Shown: positions 9,935-18,445, numbered from the stretch's first letter. The stretch is 64,000 nt of DNA from Thermoactinomyces sp. DSM 45892 (GCF_900107305.1 NZ_FNPL01000004.1:124001-188000), one strand, 5' to 3'. Notes: a model not told the origin generated them from the sequence alone. Numbers and translations are program-made.

Positions 9935-11584
9935 TTATACAACATCGACCTGCAATACTTGTATATTGGCACGGCCATTACTTAAGGCATTCAGATCATG
10001 GAGAGATATTTGCGCAGGCCCAGTGGTGAAAGCTCCAATTGAAATGCCGTCGTTGTTTGCCTGTGCCGACATAATGCCACCTGGGATTAATACACCGTTT
10101 CTTCGAAGTTGACCGCTTATGTTCCCCGTTCCATTTAGCCCAGCTAAAATCATATATGAACCAGTGGCAATCGTGACAAAAGTTGCTCCAAGAGTAATAT
10201 TGTTACCAGTGACATTACCTGGTGTATTCCAAGGAACCGCACCATCGGCGGGGATTGAGAATGTGGGGGCTGCAGCTGCATTTAAGGAACTATTTACTGG
10301 GAAGGGATCTCCAGTTAGCCCTTGAGGTCCGGTCGGTCCTTGAGGTCCGGTCGGTCCTTGAGGTCCGGTCGGTCCTTGAGGTCCCGTCAGTCCTTGAGGT
10401 CCCGTCAGTCCTTGAGGTCCGGTTAGCCCTTGAGGCCCAGTGGGTCCTTGAGGCCCGGTATCCCCTTGAGGTCCCGTCTCCCCTTGAGGTCCGGTAACGC
10501 CTTGAGGTCCGGTCGATCCTTGGGGCCCTGTGTCACCTTGAGGTCCGGTCGGCCCTTGAGGTCCGGTCGGTCCTTGGGGTCCTGTTGGTCCTTGAGGTCC
10601 GGTAACGCCTTGAGGTCCGGTAACGCCTTGAGGTCCGGTAACGCCTTGAGGCCCGGTAACGCCTTGAGGCCCGGTATCACCTTGAGGTCCGGTCGGTCCC
10701 TGAGGTCCGGTTAGCCCCTGAGGCCCGGTAACGCCTTGAGGCCCGGTATCACCTTGAGGCCCGGTATCGCCTTGAGGCCCGGTATCACCTTGAGGTCCGG
10801 TCGGTCCTTGGGGCCCGGTATCACCTTGAGGCCCGGTAATGCCTTGAGGCCCGGTATCCCCTTGAGGTCCGGTCGGTCCTTGAGGCCCGGTATCCCCTTG
10901 AGGTCCGGTCGGTCCTTGAGGTCCGGTAACGCCTTGAGGTCCGGTCGATCCGATGTCGCCTTGGGGTCCGGTCGGTCCTGTGGGTACTTCGATCCGTACA
11001 TTGGCGGAACCGGGTGTTACCGTAATGTCTAATGTATCGGATAAAAAGTTGATTATATCTCCGAAATCTACGGAAGCATTTCCATTTGCGCCTGAGTTTC
11101 CTTGAACGAAAAATAAGAAATCACCTGTAGCAAAAGAACCGGTTACCCCTTGGGGCCCCTGAGATCCAGTAACGCCTTGAGGTCCGGTTAGCCCCTGAGG
11201 TCCTGTTGGTCCTTGAGGTCCAGGAGGTCCTCCGGATGACCCTTGAGGTCCTGTTGGTCCTTGGGGTCCTGTTGGTCCTGCTGTGACGGGTGTACCTATC
11301 GTATTTGCTAACTTCTCGTTTAAAATCCATTCTTTCCTTGTGATTACATTTATCGTGTCGCGAACGCTTTCATTAATCAGGAATAAATCGCTAATGGAGG
11401 GTTGGAGGTTAGTTGAAACCCCAGGGAGTGTTCCGAGAACGTATTGGATTTTTTCCCCTTCGGCATTAATAATATGGCTAAGGCCTAGCTCTTCTAATGC
11501 GATCGAGGAAAGCAACAGATTTACTGCACCTTCCCTCGTAACGGAAATAGTAGGTGAAATATTAGGTATATTGGCTTGAGACAT
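9935..11584 (-). CDS. collagen-like surface/exosporium protein, 549 aa
   Basis: First gene of the 11584-to-8252 operon. The N-terminal domain has a slightly diverged first part ([12 protein letters not shown]). A GPTGPQGP collagen segment, the FLFFVQG insert and a long collagen of GPQG(P/D/V/L)T hexapeptides follow, then a C-terminal beta domain ([13 protein letters not shown]... IQVLQVDVV) of the same type as in 6471-8123. AAAGGAGG precedes ATG 11584. Proline is nearly always in the X position (Gly-Pro-Gln), so few sites would suit a collagen-type prolyl hydroxylase outside the N-proximal GPP triplets. Confidence 0.85.
   Translation of the reverse strand: MSQANIPNISPTISVTREGAVNLLLSSIALEELGLSHIINAEGEKIQYVLGTLPGVSTNLQPSISDLFLINESVRDTINVITRKEWILNEKLANTIGTPVTAGPTGPQGPTGPQGSSGGPPGPQGPTGPQGLTGPQGVTGSQGPQGVTGSFATGDFLFFVQGNSGANGNASVDFGDIINFLSDTLDITVTPGSANVRIEVPTGPTGPQGDIGSTGPQGVTGPQGPTGPQGDTGPQGPTGPQGDTGPQGITGPQGDTGPQGPTGPQGDTGPQGDTGPQGDTGPQGVTGPQGLTGPQGPTGPQGDTGPQGVTGPQGVTGPQGVTGPQGVTGPQGPTGPQGPTGPQGPTGPQGDTGPQGSTGPQGVTGPQGETGPQGDTGPQGPTGPQGLTGPQGLTGPQGLTGPQGPTGPQGPTGPQGPTGPQGLTGDPFPVNSSLNAAAAPTFSIPADGAVPWNTPGNVTGNNITLGATFVTIATGSYMILAGLNGTGNISGQLRRNGVLIPGGIMSAQANNDGISIGAFTTGPAQISLHDLNALSNGRANIQVLQVDVV
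10310..10960. repeat. 18-bp tandem repeats in a collagen gene
   Basis: About 36 degenerate 18 bp units on the minus strand encode Gly-Pro-Gln-Gly-X-Thr, mostly with X = Pro, Asp, Val or Leu. Confidence 0.9.
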
Positions 11585-11605
11585 GTTATACCTCCTTTAA
11601 AATGA

Positions 11606-11622
11606 TTTCTGTTATAGGTATG
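11606..11622 (-). promoter_or_regulatory. shared promoter-like motif upstream of a collagen operon
   Basis: Reads CATACCTATAACAGAAA on the minus strand before ATG 11584. The first 11 bases are identical to those at 4637-4627. Confidence 0.45.
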
Positions 11623-11668
11623 ACTAGAAATTAGTTTGTGTTCCTGTCCTAGGGTATGTACAAAAAAA

Positions 11669-11747
11669 GAGGCTAAATGCTTAAAAAAATGGGCCGTCAT
11701 ACTCTTTTATCAAAAGAGGACACCCCTGTTTTTAAGCATTTAGCCTC
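11669..11747. terminator. long terminator with nested hairpin
   Basis: GAGGCTAAATGCTTAAAAA (11669-11687) pairs perfectly with 11729-11747. A smaller hairpin (CTCTTTT/AAAAGAG, 11702-11718) sits in the loop. It ends the minus-strand gene at 11780 and insulates the collagen operon downstream. Confidence 0.7.
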
Positions 11748-11779
11748 GCCTGTTTTCTCTATCACTCTCAAATTATGGA

Positions 11780-12382
11780 TTATGCAGGACCTAATCTCTT
11801 TATTGTCATAGAAGCATTGCTGAGTGGTGTAGTCGCACCAATTAAGGTTTCTAGCAATGGAACAGGTACACCACTTACATTTCGTAATGTGATGGTAGCG
11901 TTCGCAGGGACATCGATGATGACAGAACCAGATACTTGTGCTGCAAGACCTAAAATACCTGTCAAGTTAATGGCAAAAGTTGATTGGGGGACGACTGTCC
12001 CGTTTACGGTAACGGCAAAAGCGGCTAGTAAGCCTAGAAGTGCCCCGATAACACTTACTTGGAAGTTGATTTCGTACTGGCCTGCTTGAGGTAGGGTGAT
12101 GTTAGTGGACCCAGCGGTATGTGTAATATTATTTAATACACCATTATTACTAAATGGCACATTTCCCCCTGCTGGAATGGTTAGCGCTATACCATTGGAT
12201 AGGTTGTATATTTGTCCATAAGCCGATAGCCCACCCCCGTTCTCTAAGGCTACGATCCGTCTGTTTAGACCTGCGATACGTCTTCCGAGAGTTCCTAGTC
12301 TCCTGAATATTCTCCGGATAATAGGGCAATTTGACGATGGACAATTACTCTGTGCTACAGATATCTTATCCTTCATAATCAT
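11780..12382 (-). CDS. BclA C-terminal-like protein without collagen region, 200 aa
   Basis: Residues 1-50 are basic (IIRRIFRRLGTLGRRIAGLNRRI) and contain two Cys (SNCPSSNCP). Residues ~55-198 form a beta-rich domain with the signature of the BclA C-terminal jelly roll (GNVPFSNNG, ITHTAGSTNITLPQAGQYEINFQ is the characteristic region, positions ~73-108). It lacks the shared N-terminal domain and any Gly-X-Y triplets. A spore-surface role beside the collagen proteins is likely. GGGAGG better fits the second ATG (12376) than the first (12382). It has its own promoter-like motif and terminator. Confidence 0.7.
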   Translation of the reverse strand: MIMKDKISVAQSNCPSSNCPIIRRIFRRLGTLGRRIAGLNRRIVALENGGGLSAYGQIYNLSNGIALTIPAGGNVPFSNNGVLNNITHTAGSTNITLPQAGQYEINFQVSVIGALLGLLAAFAVTVNGTVVPQSTFAINLTGILGLAAQVSGSVIIDVPANATITLRNVSGVPVPLLETLIGATTPLSNASMTIKRLGPA

Positions 12383-12391
12383 AGGCCTCCC

Positions 12392-12411
12392 TTCTTCTAA
12401 CTATACATATG
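12392..12411 (-). promoter_or_regulatory. shared promoter-like motif upstream of the BclA-C-like gene
   Basis: Reads CATATGTATAGTTAGAAGAA on the minus strand. It aligns with the CATANNTATA(A/G) motif before the collagen genes and suggests co-regulation. Confidence 0.4.
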
Positions 12412-12615
12412 GCGAACCAATATACTTGGCTTGTATGATCATCTATTTTTTCAGTCCTATATGTCTAATTGTGGTTATTTTTTTTGATATATTTGGGGCG
12501 AAATGCTACATTTGTTTCATTAGGATAGGCTGTGATGATAGTACATAATCTTTATTAGGAGTGGGATGTACTCCATCGTTTTAGAGAGATGTTTCAAATA
12601 GTAGGTACAGTACGG

Positions 12616-12644
12616 TTGCTAACTTTTCAAGCTTTTACTATACT
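12616..12644 (+). promoter_or_regulatory. SigA promoter of ywiB-argS
   Basis: TTGCTA (12616-12621), a 17 bp spacer and TATACT (12639-12644) predict a start near 12651. The rest of the 12412-12615 stretch holds no feature I can support. Confidence 0.6.
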
Positions 12645-12672
12645 TGATGCATATTAATTTTAGTGAGGTGTT

Positions 12673-12704
12673 TGGCATCCGCAAGAACGGGTGCCATTTC
12701 CTTT
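12673..12704 (+). promoter_or_regulatory. leader hairpin before ywiB, possible attenuator
   Basis: TGGCATCC (12673-12680) pairs with GGGTGCCA (12689-12696, one G-T pair) and is followed by TTTCCTTT directly before ATG 12705. It would form about 20 nt after the predicted transcription start. Confidence 0.35.
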
Positions 12705-13139
12705 ATGAGCCAAAAACAAAAACGTGAAGTCCGAGTACGGGTGGTTTCGATTATTTATTCTGATCCAGTAGCTGAACCAGAAAGAATCGAACAGGAGATG
12801 CCTGGTTCGTTTGAGGAATCGTGGACAGACTGGAAAATCCGCTATAAAGAAAATCCGGGAACATCGGAAGAGATAGCTACGATGGTGAGGGCTGGGGAGG
12901 ACCAGCTTGTGATCATTCGTCGTGGAGGTATTTCGTACCGTCAAGTGTATCGGCCGGATGATGTTACGGTGAGTACGATGACAACCCCAGGTGGCCAGAT
13001 GGAGATGGAGGTACATACCCATCAGTATCGCCGCGAGATGGGACAAGGTAGTGGAAAGATCGAGTTTTCATTTGAACTATCGATGAGCGGGCAATCATTA
13101 GGGTTGTACGAGCTTACGATTGATTGGTTGGAGGGGTAA
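12705..13139 (+). CDS. ywiB: YwiB, DUF1934 family beta-barrel protein
   Basis: A 144-residue cytoplasmic protein of the DUF1934/YwiB family, a small lipocalin-like barrel of unknown role. Length and position directly before argS match B. subtilis ywiB-argS. Visible family-type parts are the N-terminal strand (REVRVRVVSIIY) and the C-terminal strands (GKIEFSFELSMSG, GLYELTIDWLEG). The start is uncertain: ATG 12705 has only a poor ribosome binding site, while an open frame extends upstream to GTG 12663 through a leader hairpin. The stop lies 2 nt before argS, so the two genes are probably co-transcribed. Confidence 0.7.
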   Translation: MSQKQKREVRVRVVSIIYSDPVAEPERIEQEMPGSFEESWTDWKIRYKENPGTSEEIATMVRAGEDQLVIIRRGGISYRQVYRPDDVTVSTMTTPGGQMEMEVHTHQYRREMGQGSGKIEFSFELSMSGQSLGLYELTIDWLEG

Positions 13140-13141
13140 CG

Positions 13142-14812
13142 ATGAGCGTTTTGACGCAGATGAAGGAAATGTTGAAAGAGCAGATTAAACAGGCCATTCT
13201 GCAAGCGGAACTGGTAACAGAGGAACAGATTCCTGATATTTTATTAGAGGTGCCGAAGGAGAGAAGCCACGGAGATTGGGCTACGAATGTGGCGATGCAG
13301 TTGACACGGATTGCCCGTCGTAATCCGCGTGAGATTGCGAATGTGATCGTAGAGAAACTAGACCAATCCAAAGCGCAGATTCGCAAAATCGAGATTGCCG
13401 GCCCGGGTTTTATTAACTTTACGATGGATCGTTCTTTTTTAACGGACGTAGCGCTTGAGGTTCATAAGCAAAAAGAGGAATTTGGCAGAAGTGGAGCCGG
13501 TAAGGGCGAGCGGGTAAATGTGGAGTTTGTGAGTGCTAATCCAACGGGTAGTCTTCATCTCGGACATGCACGTGGGGCCGCGGTTGGAGATGCATTGTGC
13601 AATGTACTGGATGCGGCTGGTTATGATGTAACCCGTGAGTATTATATTAATGATGCAGGCAACCAGATGAACATGATGGCCTTATCCCTAGAAGCGCGTT
13701 ATTTCGAGGGATTGGGAATGGATTGGGAATTCCCAGAGGACGGGTATCGTGGGCAAGATATGGTTCAGATTGCAGAGCAGATCATCGAGATGGACGGGAA
13801 AAAGTGGGCCGAGGCAGATGGTTCCGAGCGTTTAGCTTATTTTCAGGAAGTGGGTCGCGAGAAGCTACTTAAAAAGATTGAAACGGATCTAAAGGGGTTC
13901 CGTGTCGGCTTTGATAAGTGGTTTAGTGAGAAGTCTCTCTATGAATCAAATGTGATTGAGGAAACGTTAGAAGAGTTAAAGAAACAAGGTTATACGTATG
14001 AGCAAGATGGTGCTCTCTGGCTTCGTTCTACAGATTTCGGTGATGATAAGGACCGTGTGCTGGTGAAACAAGATGGTTCCTATACCTATCTTACACCTGA
14101 TATTGCGTACCATCGGAATAAGTTAAGTCGTGGCTTTGATCGTCTGATTAATATTTGGGGTGCGGATCATCACGGTTATATCGCTCGGATGAAGGCGGCT
14201 CTACAAGCGCTAGGACATCCAGCAGATACACTTGATGTGATGATTATTCAAATTGTGAAGCTTTTCCAAGGTGGAGAAGTAGTGAAGATGTCAAAGCGTA
14301 CAGGGAAAGCAGTCACGCTGGTAGATTTAATGGAAGAAGTAGGAGTTGATGCAACCCGTTATTTCTTCGCGATGCGTAGCCAAGATACACATTTGGACTT
14401 TGATATGGATTTGGCGATGAGCCAGTCAAATGAGAATCCTGTTTACTATGTTCAATATGCCCATGCACGGATTCATAGTGTGTTTCGTCAAGCTGAGGAG
14501 AAAGGGGTTGCTGTCTCGTTTGATCCCGCGATCTTGAGCCGATTGACGGAAGATGCGGAGTATGATTTGTTACAAAAATTAGCTGAATTCCCAGATGAGA
14601 TTGCATCTGCGGCGGAGGCCATCGCTCCGCATCGTGTGATTCGTTATTTATATGATTTGTCGACACAGTTCCATAGTTACTATGGTGCACATCGGGTTGT
14701 GACAGAGGATGTGGAGTTATCGCAGGCTCGTCTGGCTTTGCTTGAGTGTACGGCGCAGGTGATTCGAAATGGATTGAAACTTGTAGGGGTGACAGCTCCA
14801 GATCGTATGTAG
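13142..14812 (+). CDS. argS: arginyl-tRNA synthetase
   Basis: Class I synthetase that charges tRNA-Arg in the cytoplasm; 556 residues is normal for the family. An N-terminal Arg-S additional domain (~1-110) is followed by the catalytic Rossmann fold. This holds the HIGH motif as HLGH (139-142, in ANPTGSLHLGHARG) and the KMSK motif (~382, VVKMSKRTGK). The C-terminal anticodon-binding helical bundle ends in LKLVGVTAPDRM, a typical ArgS terminus. ATG 13142 has GGAGGGG and starts right after the ywiB stop. A terminator follows at 14891. Confidence 0.97.
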   Translation: MSVLTQMKEMLKEQIKQAILQAELVTEEQIPDILLEVPKERSHGDWATNVAMQLTRIARRNPREIANVIVEKLDQSKAQIRKIEIAGPGFINFTMDRSFLTDVALEVHKQKEEFGRSGAGKGERVNVEFVSANPTGSLHLGHARGAAVGDALCNVLDAAGYDVTREYYINDAGNQMNMMALSLEARYFEGLGMDWEFPEDGYRGQDMVQIAEQIIEMDGKKWAEADGSERLAYFQEVGREKLLKKIETDLKGFRVGFDKWFSEKSLYESNVIEETLEELKKQGYTYEQDGALWLRSTDFGDDKDRVLVKQDGSYTYLTPDIAYHRNKLSRGFDRLINIWGADHHGYIARMKAALQALGHPADTLDVMIIQIVKLFQGGEVVKMSKRTGKAVTLVDLMEEVGVDATRYFFAMRSQDTHLDFDMDLAMSQSNENPVYYVQYAHARIHSVFRQAEEKGVAVSFDPAILSRLTEDAEYDLLQKLAEFPDEIASAAEAIAPHRVIRYLYDLSTQFHSYYGAHRVVTEDVELSQARLALLECTAQVIRNGLKLVGVTAPDRM

Positions 14813-14824
14813 GAGTAGACAGGG

Positions 14825-14876
14825 AGCGCTAGGTAGGCTCACTAACATCACTAATGATCGGACATTGCTAGAGTTT
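14825..14876 (+). repeat. partial copy (3' part) of a dispersed intergenic element
   Basis: The segment with GCTAGGTAGGCTCACTAAC and ACATTGCTAGAGTTT aligns with 49596-49648 (GCTAAGTAGGCTTACTAACC, ACATTGCTCCTAGTTT). It lies between argS and its terminator. Confidence 0.5.
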
Positions 14877-14890
14877 AAAGAAAAAGTATC

Positions 14891-14940
14891 AACGCTTTCT
14901 TTGTAATCTATTAGTAGAATGCAAGGAAAGCGTTTGTTTA
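14891..14940 (+). terminator. terminator after argS
   Basis: AACGCTTTCTTTG (14891-14903) pairs with CAAGGAAAGCGTT (14922-14934), followed by TTGTTTA. Confidence 0.65.
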
Positions 14941-15034
14941 TTCATAGTCAATATTTTCTTCATTTCTTCATGCGACATCTGATACAATTTGTTTTGGAAG
15001 TATATATGGATGGCAAAAATAGGAGGCATATAAT

Positions 15035-15352
15035 ATGAGCAGTCAGTCTAATAATCCATTTCTAGGGAAGTGGGAAACGGAGATTGCTAGCCCGATGGGA
15101 AAATTTCCTGTTTCGGTCGAATTTACTTTTCAAGATGGGCAATTAGTAGGAAATGCAAAGCAAGGGGAGGATACATTTACGTTTCATCCCACGGTAGATG
15201 GCGATACGTTAAAGTGGTCGATGAAGATTACGAAGCCGATGAGCATTAGTTTGAACTTCGTCGTATCGGTAGATGGAGATAACATGAAAGGTGAGGCGAA
15301 GGCTGGGTTTTTCGTTTCATCCAAGTTAACAGGGCACCGCGTTTCAGCATAA
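15035..15352 (+). CDS. hypothetical small beta-rich protein, 105 aa
   Basis: The protein starts at ATG 15035 behind a perfect AGGAGG. It looks like a single small beta-barrel: GKWETEIASPMGKFPVSVEF, then KWSMKITKPMSISLNFVVSV, ending SSKLTGHRVSA. The pattern suggests a lipocalin/FABP-like ligand-binding fold. It has no signal peptide or membrane segment. It stands alone, with its own ribosome binding site and a strong terminator overlapping the stop. The function is not recognised. Confidence 0.65.
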   Translation: MSSQSNNPFLGKWETEIASPMGKFPVSVEFTFQDGQLVGNAKQGEDTFTFHPTVDGDTLKWSMKITKPMSISLNFVVSVDGDNMKGEAKAGFFVSSKLTGHRVSA

Positions 15353-15400
15353 AGAAGAACCCCTACTTATGCTACGGCTTAAAAGTGGGGGTTCTTCTTT
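15351..15400. terminator. bidirectional terminator
   Basis: AAAGAAGAACCCCTACTT (15351-15368) pairs with 15383-15400 with one mismatch. It separates the convergent genes ending at 15352 and 15414 and overlaps the stop of the first. Confidence 0.8.
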
Positions 15401-15413
15401 ATGCTATTTCTCT

Positions 15414-15971
15414 TCATCTTTTTACCGCATCCACCATTAGTGAGGTAAACCCCATGTTTCCGTCTTGATTTCGATGGTCAAACCGCTTCGAACGGTAGAT
15501 GAACCCATCTTTTTTATCCCAGTCTTGATAATGGAATTGGCCGTTTTCATCGAAATATTCTAAGAGTGTTATCTCGAATCCGGCCGCTTCGAACATAGCT
15601 GCAATGGTTGTGTACGTGTATACGATTTGATGACTAGCGGCTGGATGATCTGCGGGACCGGGACCGCCGACTTGAACGAGTTGTTGATATGCTTCTTCTG
15701 GGAAGTATCCGTCTGGTACGGCACATCGAATAAAGCCTCCTGTTTGAAGGAATTCGTGGCATATGGTTGCGGCTTGGATCCCTTCTTCGTAAGTCAAATG
15801 TTCCCATACGTGTTCAGTGAGAATGATGCGGATCGAGTTAGGCGAAAAGCGCTTTACCCAATCATTTCGATTTAATAGGCTTAGCTCGTGTTGCTCGGTG
15901 TGAATCCATCCTGGATTGTTGTTTATTCCATCCGCGCCTACAACTACCTTGATATCTTGAGCGTGGTTCAT
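15414..15971 (-). CDS. SAM-dependent methyltransferase-like protein, 185 aa
   Basis: Resembles the class I methyltransferases annotated as predicted SAM-dependent methyltransferases. Seen are PGWIHTEQ near residue 21 (the usual start of the core), the strand and turn RIILTEHVWEHL (~48-59) and EFLQTGGFIRCAVPDGYF (~73-90). The first glycine-rich SAM loop is weak (VVVGADGINN), so activity is uncertain. It lies downstream of the oxygenase gene on the same strand, but a terminator hairpin stands between them. The substrate is unknown; a role in modifying surface proteins is only a guess. Confidence 0.6.
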   Translation of the reverse strand: MNHAQDIKVVVGADGINNNPGWIHTEQHELSLLNRNDWVKRFSPNSIRIILTEHVWEHLTYEEGIQAATICHEFLQTGGFIRCAVPDGYFPEEAYQQLVQVGGPGPADHPAASHQIVYTYTTIAAMFEAAGFEITLLEYFDENGQFHYQDWDKKDGFIYRSKRFDHRNQDGNMGFTSLMVDAVKR

Positions 15972-16010
15972 CGTATCACTGCTTCCGATAGATTAAAAAG
16001 ATGAAAAATA

Positions 16011-16070
16011 GCCCTCTCATATAAAATTCCTACTGATGATGAGGAGCTTTATATGAAAGGGCATTTTCAT
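16011..16070. terminator. bidirectional terminator
   Basis: GCCCTCTCATATAAA (16011-16025) pairs with 16048-16062 (one G-T pair), with T-rich sequence on both outer sides. It ends the oxygenase transcript before the methyltransferase-like gene. Confidence 0.7.
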
Positions 16071-16121
16071 TGTATATGATTTCGAAGTTGGAGACAAATC
16101 AAAATGGTGTTTAGCACTGAG

Positions 16122-16742
16122 TCAGACTAGCGGTCGTTCCCGGAACCAGAGAGTGGCGATGTATTTAATGCCCTCTTTTAGAATATCAGAACCGTGTAGA
16201 GAAAGCGGGTGGAGGTCAATCGTTCCCTTTATACAGTTTTGAAATACAAGGAGGGTTCCTTCCTGAGGTACAATTTCTAGATCTAGCTTAGGGAAGAAAG
16301 TCTCTCCTCCGACTCCAGCAGGAAGTGTATTCAAATAGAGTAGAGCCGTATAAGTGCGTTGTCCACCGACTGCCATGAATTGATAACTTGCTTCTTTATC
16401 GAGCTCGAAGGCATCGAAGTGAGCGCCAAATCTCCCTCCGGCTGTATATTCGCCTACTTGCAGTGGTTCGGCGTGGTGGAGTGGTTGTCTGGTAATACTA
16501 GCAATTCGCTCACATATTTCGGTAGTAAATGAATTGGTGTGATGGGGAATCCAACCGGTATTACAGATTCTGTAGTCGGATTGGATCAGTCCCTTTTCCC
16601 CTACAATGGTAGACGGATGAAGTTGAGGCTGGGCTAATTGAATGAGCTCTTGGCATTCCTCTGGTGTAACAATCTTTTCATACGTAACGACTAATGGATC
16701 CAGACTGAAGATTGTTGCAGGCCTGTGAATCATATGCTCCAC
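16122..16742 (-). CDS. prolyl 4-hydroxylase-like 2-oxoglutarate/Fe(II) dioxygenase
   Basis: Belongs to the P4Hc family (2OG-FeII_Oxy). The iron ligands are visible as the HxD pair H108/D110 (RFGAHFDAF) and H183 (LSLHGSD). K193 in KEGIKYIATLWFRE is the expected 2-oxoglutarate anchor, and GGQRTYTALLYLN and GGETFFPKL (~126-153) are hallmark core strands. Family members hydroxylate proline in collagen-like or other proteins using O2, 2-oxoglutarate and iron; Bacillus anthracis has a characterised homologue. It stands about 4 kb from seven spore-surface genes, six with collagen repeats, which makes them candidate substrates. GTG 16742 or ATG 16733 (behind GGGGTGGAG) may be the start. Confidence 0.85.
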   Translation of the reverse strand: MEHMIHRPATIFSLDPLVVTYEKIVTPEECQELIQLAQPQLHPSTIVGEKGLIQSDYRICNTGWIPHHTNSFTTEICERIASITRQPLHHAEPLQVGEYTAGGRFGAHFDAFELDKEASYQFMAVGGQRTYTALLYLNTLPAGVGGETFFPKLDLEIVPQEGTLLVFQNCIKGTIDLHPLSLHGSDILKEGIKYIATLWFRERPLV

Positions 16743-16924
16743 CCCGTTTCTAAGTTAGTAACAATATATTATTCAGAAGGGGAGAAGATGATTAAGAAAT
16801 GACATTAGGAGTTAGTCCTAGAAAAATAAGTAGAAAAAATATACAATTATAAATATATGTCAATGCCAACTATTGATCTTTTTCTGCTTAATTTTCAGCA
16901 CAAACGAAAACTGGGGGGATTCCG

Positions 16925-18328
16925 TTGATTCAACATGGAGGGCAAGGTGAATGTAGTGAGCATGTCTTTCAAGAGGTGTTGCATGGGATCCAAGAAGGTG
17001 TACATATTGTAAATGCGCAAGGGGTTACTATTTTTTATAATCAAGCGGCTTCTCGTATGGATGGAATGGAATCGACAGAGGTGTTAGGGACGCATGTTTT
17101 GGAAGCGTTTCCATCTTTGACGGAGAAATCAAGCACGCTTTTATATGTGTTAGAAACAGGGGAACGGCTTCCAGATACCCAACAAACCTTTTTAAATCAA
17201 AAGGGAAAGCAGATTACGACCTTAAATCGTACCTTTCCTGTTCATGTCGAAGGACGATGCTTGGGTGCGGTAGAAATATCGCGCGACTATACACAAGTAA
17301 GAGAGCTATCTGAAGAGGTTCATGCATTGCGTGAGCAGGTGTGGAAAACAGCACCCCATAAGGAAAAGAAGGCATGTTTGTATAAGTTTGAAGACTTCCT
17401 TACCCAACATCCCGCCTTAGTCGCAGAAGTGAGTAAGGCAAGAAGAGTAGCTCACTCCAAGGCGCCTGTCTTGATCATCGGTGAGACAGGAACTGGGAAG
17501 GAGATTATCTCGCAATCGATTCATCAGTTGGGTTTGGGGAAGAAAAAGCCGTTCATTGTCCAGAACTGCGCAGCTATCCCTAGTTCATTGTTAGAAAGTT
17601 TATTGTTTGGAACGGAAAAAGGAGCTTTTACAGGTGCAGAAGATCGTGCTGGATTGTTTGAGCTAGCAGATGGTGGGACTCTTTTTTTAGATGAAATTCA
17701 TGCGATGCCAATTGATTTGCAGGCAAAGTTACTGAGAGTTCTAGAGGATAGTTTTTTACGAAGAGTTGGTGGTTCAAAGTTACACTCTGTTGATGTGCGT
17801 GTGATTGCGGCGATTAATGAAGACCCGTGGCTGGCTGTCGAATCGGGAAAGTTTCGTAAGGATTTGTTTTACCGGCTTCATGTGGTGAGTATTCACCTTC
17901 TTCCCTTGAGAAAGAGAAAAGAAGATCTGCAACTTTTGACAGATTATTTCCTGGGAAATCTATCTCGGCAATATTCGATTCCGTCGCTGTCGCTTTCGGT
18001 AGAAGTGGAGATGTTATTCAGGCAGTATGATTGGCCAGGAAATGTGCGTGAGTTGCGAAATGTGCTGGAGGGAGCCGTTCATTTTATTGAGTCAAATTGC
18101 ATTGAGCTTCGCCACCTTTCTCGTCATATGACGAAACATTCTACTCATGCGTTTCAAAGGGGTAGTGAATTAGGCCTAGTAGATCGATTAGCCCAGTACG
18201 AAAACGAGATGATTTCGCAAGCGATGATTCAATCTGGGGGGAAAGTGTCTAGGGCAGCAGAAGTATTACAGATTCCGAGGCAGACATTGCAGTATAAGTT
18301 AAAAAAGTTAGGGATACAGAGGGGCTGA
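16925..18328 (+). CDS. sigma-54-dependent transcriptional activator (PAS-AAA-Fis)
   Basis: Enhancer-binding protein of 467 residues. An N-terminal PAS sensor (~10-125, EGVHIVNAQGVTIFYNQAASRM) is followed by the AAA+ domain. This has Walker A GETGTGKE (~186), the sigma-54 contact loop GAFTGA (~235), Walker B TLFLDEIHAM (~258) and the arginine-finger region. The C-terminal Fis-type helix-turn-helix reads GGKVSRAAEVLQIPRQTLQYKL. There is no receiver domain, so the signal is probably a small molecule. TTG 16925 follows GGGGGGA. A -24/-12 promoter lies 120 bp downstream in front of the lysine catabolic operon, its evident target. Confidence 0.93.
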   Translation: MIQHGGQGECSEHVFQEVLHGIQEGVHIVNAQGVTIFYNQAASRMDGMESTEVLGTHVLEAFPSLTEKSSTLLYVLETGERLPDTQQTFLNQKGKQITTLNRTFPVHVEGRCLGAVEISRDYTQVRELSEEVHALREQVWKTAPHKEKKACLYKFEDFLTQHPALVAEVSKARRVAHSKAPVLIIGETGTGKEIISQSIHQLGLGKKKPFIVQNCAAIPSSLLESLLFGTEKGAFTGAEDRAGLFELADGGTLFLDEIHAMPIDLQAKLLRVLEDSFLRRVGGSKLHSVDVRVIAAINEDPWLAVESGKFRKDLFYRLHVVSIHLLPLRKRKEDLQLLTDYFLGNLSRQYSIPSLSLSVEVEMLFRQYDWPGNVRELRNVLEGAVHFIESNCIELRHLSRHMTKHSTHAFQRGSELGLVDRLAQYENEMISQAMIQSGGKVSRAAEVLQIPRQTLQYKLKKLGIQRG

Positions 18329-18376
18329 GATCTGTGTCTTGTCATTAGCCCCTAGCTTATTTCCCATCATATTGAT

Positions 18377-18403
18377 AGGTGCCTAATAATGGGCGCCTTT
18401 TTT
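18377..18403 (+). terminator. terminator after the sigma-54 activator gene
   Basis: AGGTGCC pairs with GGCGCCT (one G-T pair, 8 nt loop), followed by six T. A weaker AGGGGCT/AGCCCCT pair lies just upstream. Confidence 0.7.
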
Positions 18404-18445
18404 GATGTGGATAGCTCGTTCCCTATAGAAACGCTATTTTTTGAA

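Noticed and set aside
1741-11000. CRISPR-like regular repeats
   Set aside because: The repeats are contiguous, coding and without unique spacers; they are collagen triplets.
12412-12700. T-box leader for argS
   Set aside because: No T-box AGGGUGGNACCGCG-like sequence or specifier stem could be found; only a short hairpin is present.
13124-14812. Earlier GTG start for argS at 13124
   Set aside because: It would overlap the ywiB end and destroy the GGAGGGG that fits ATG 13142; ArgS length is normal from 13142.
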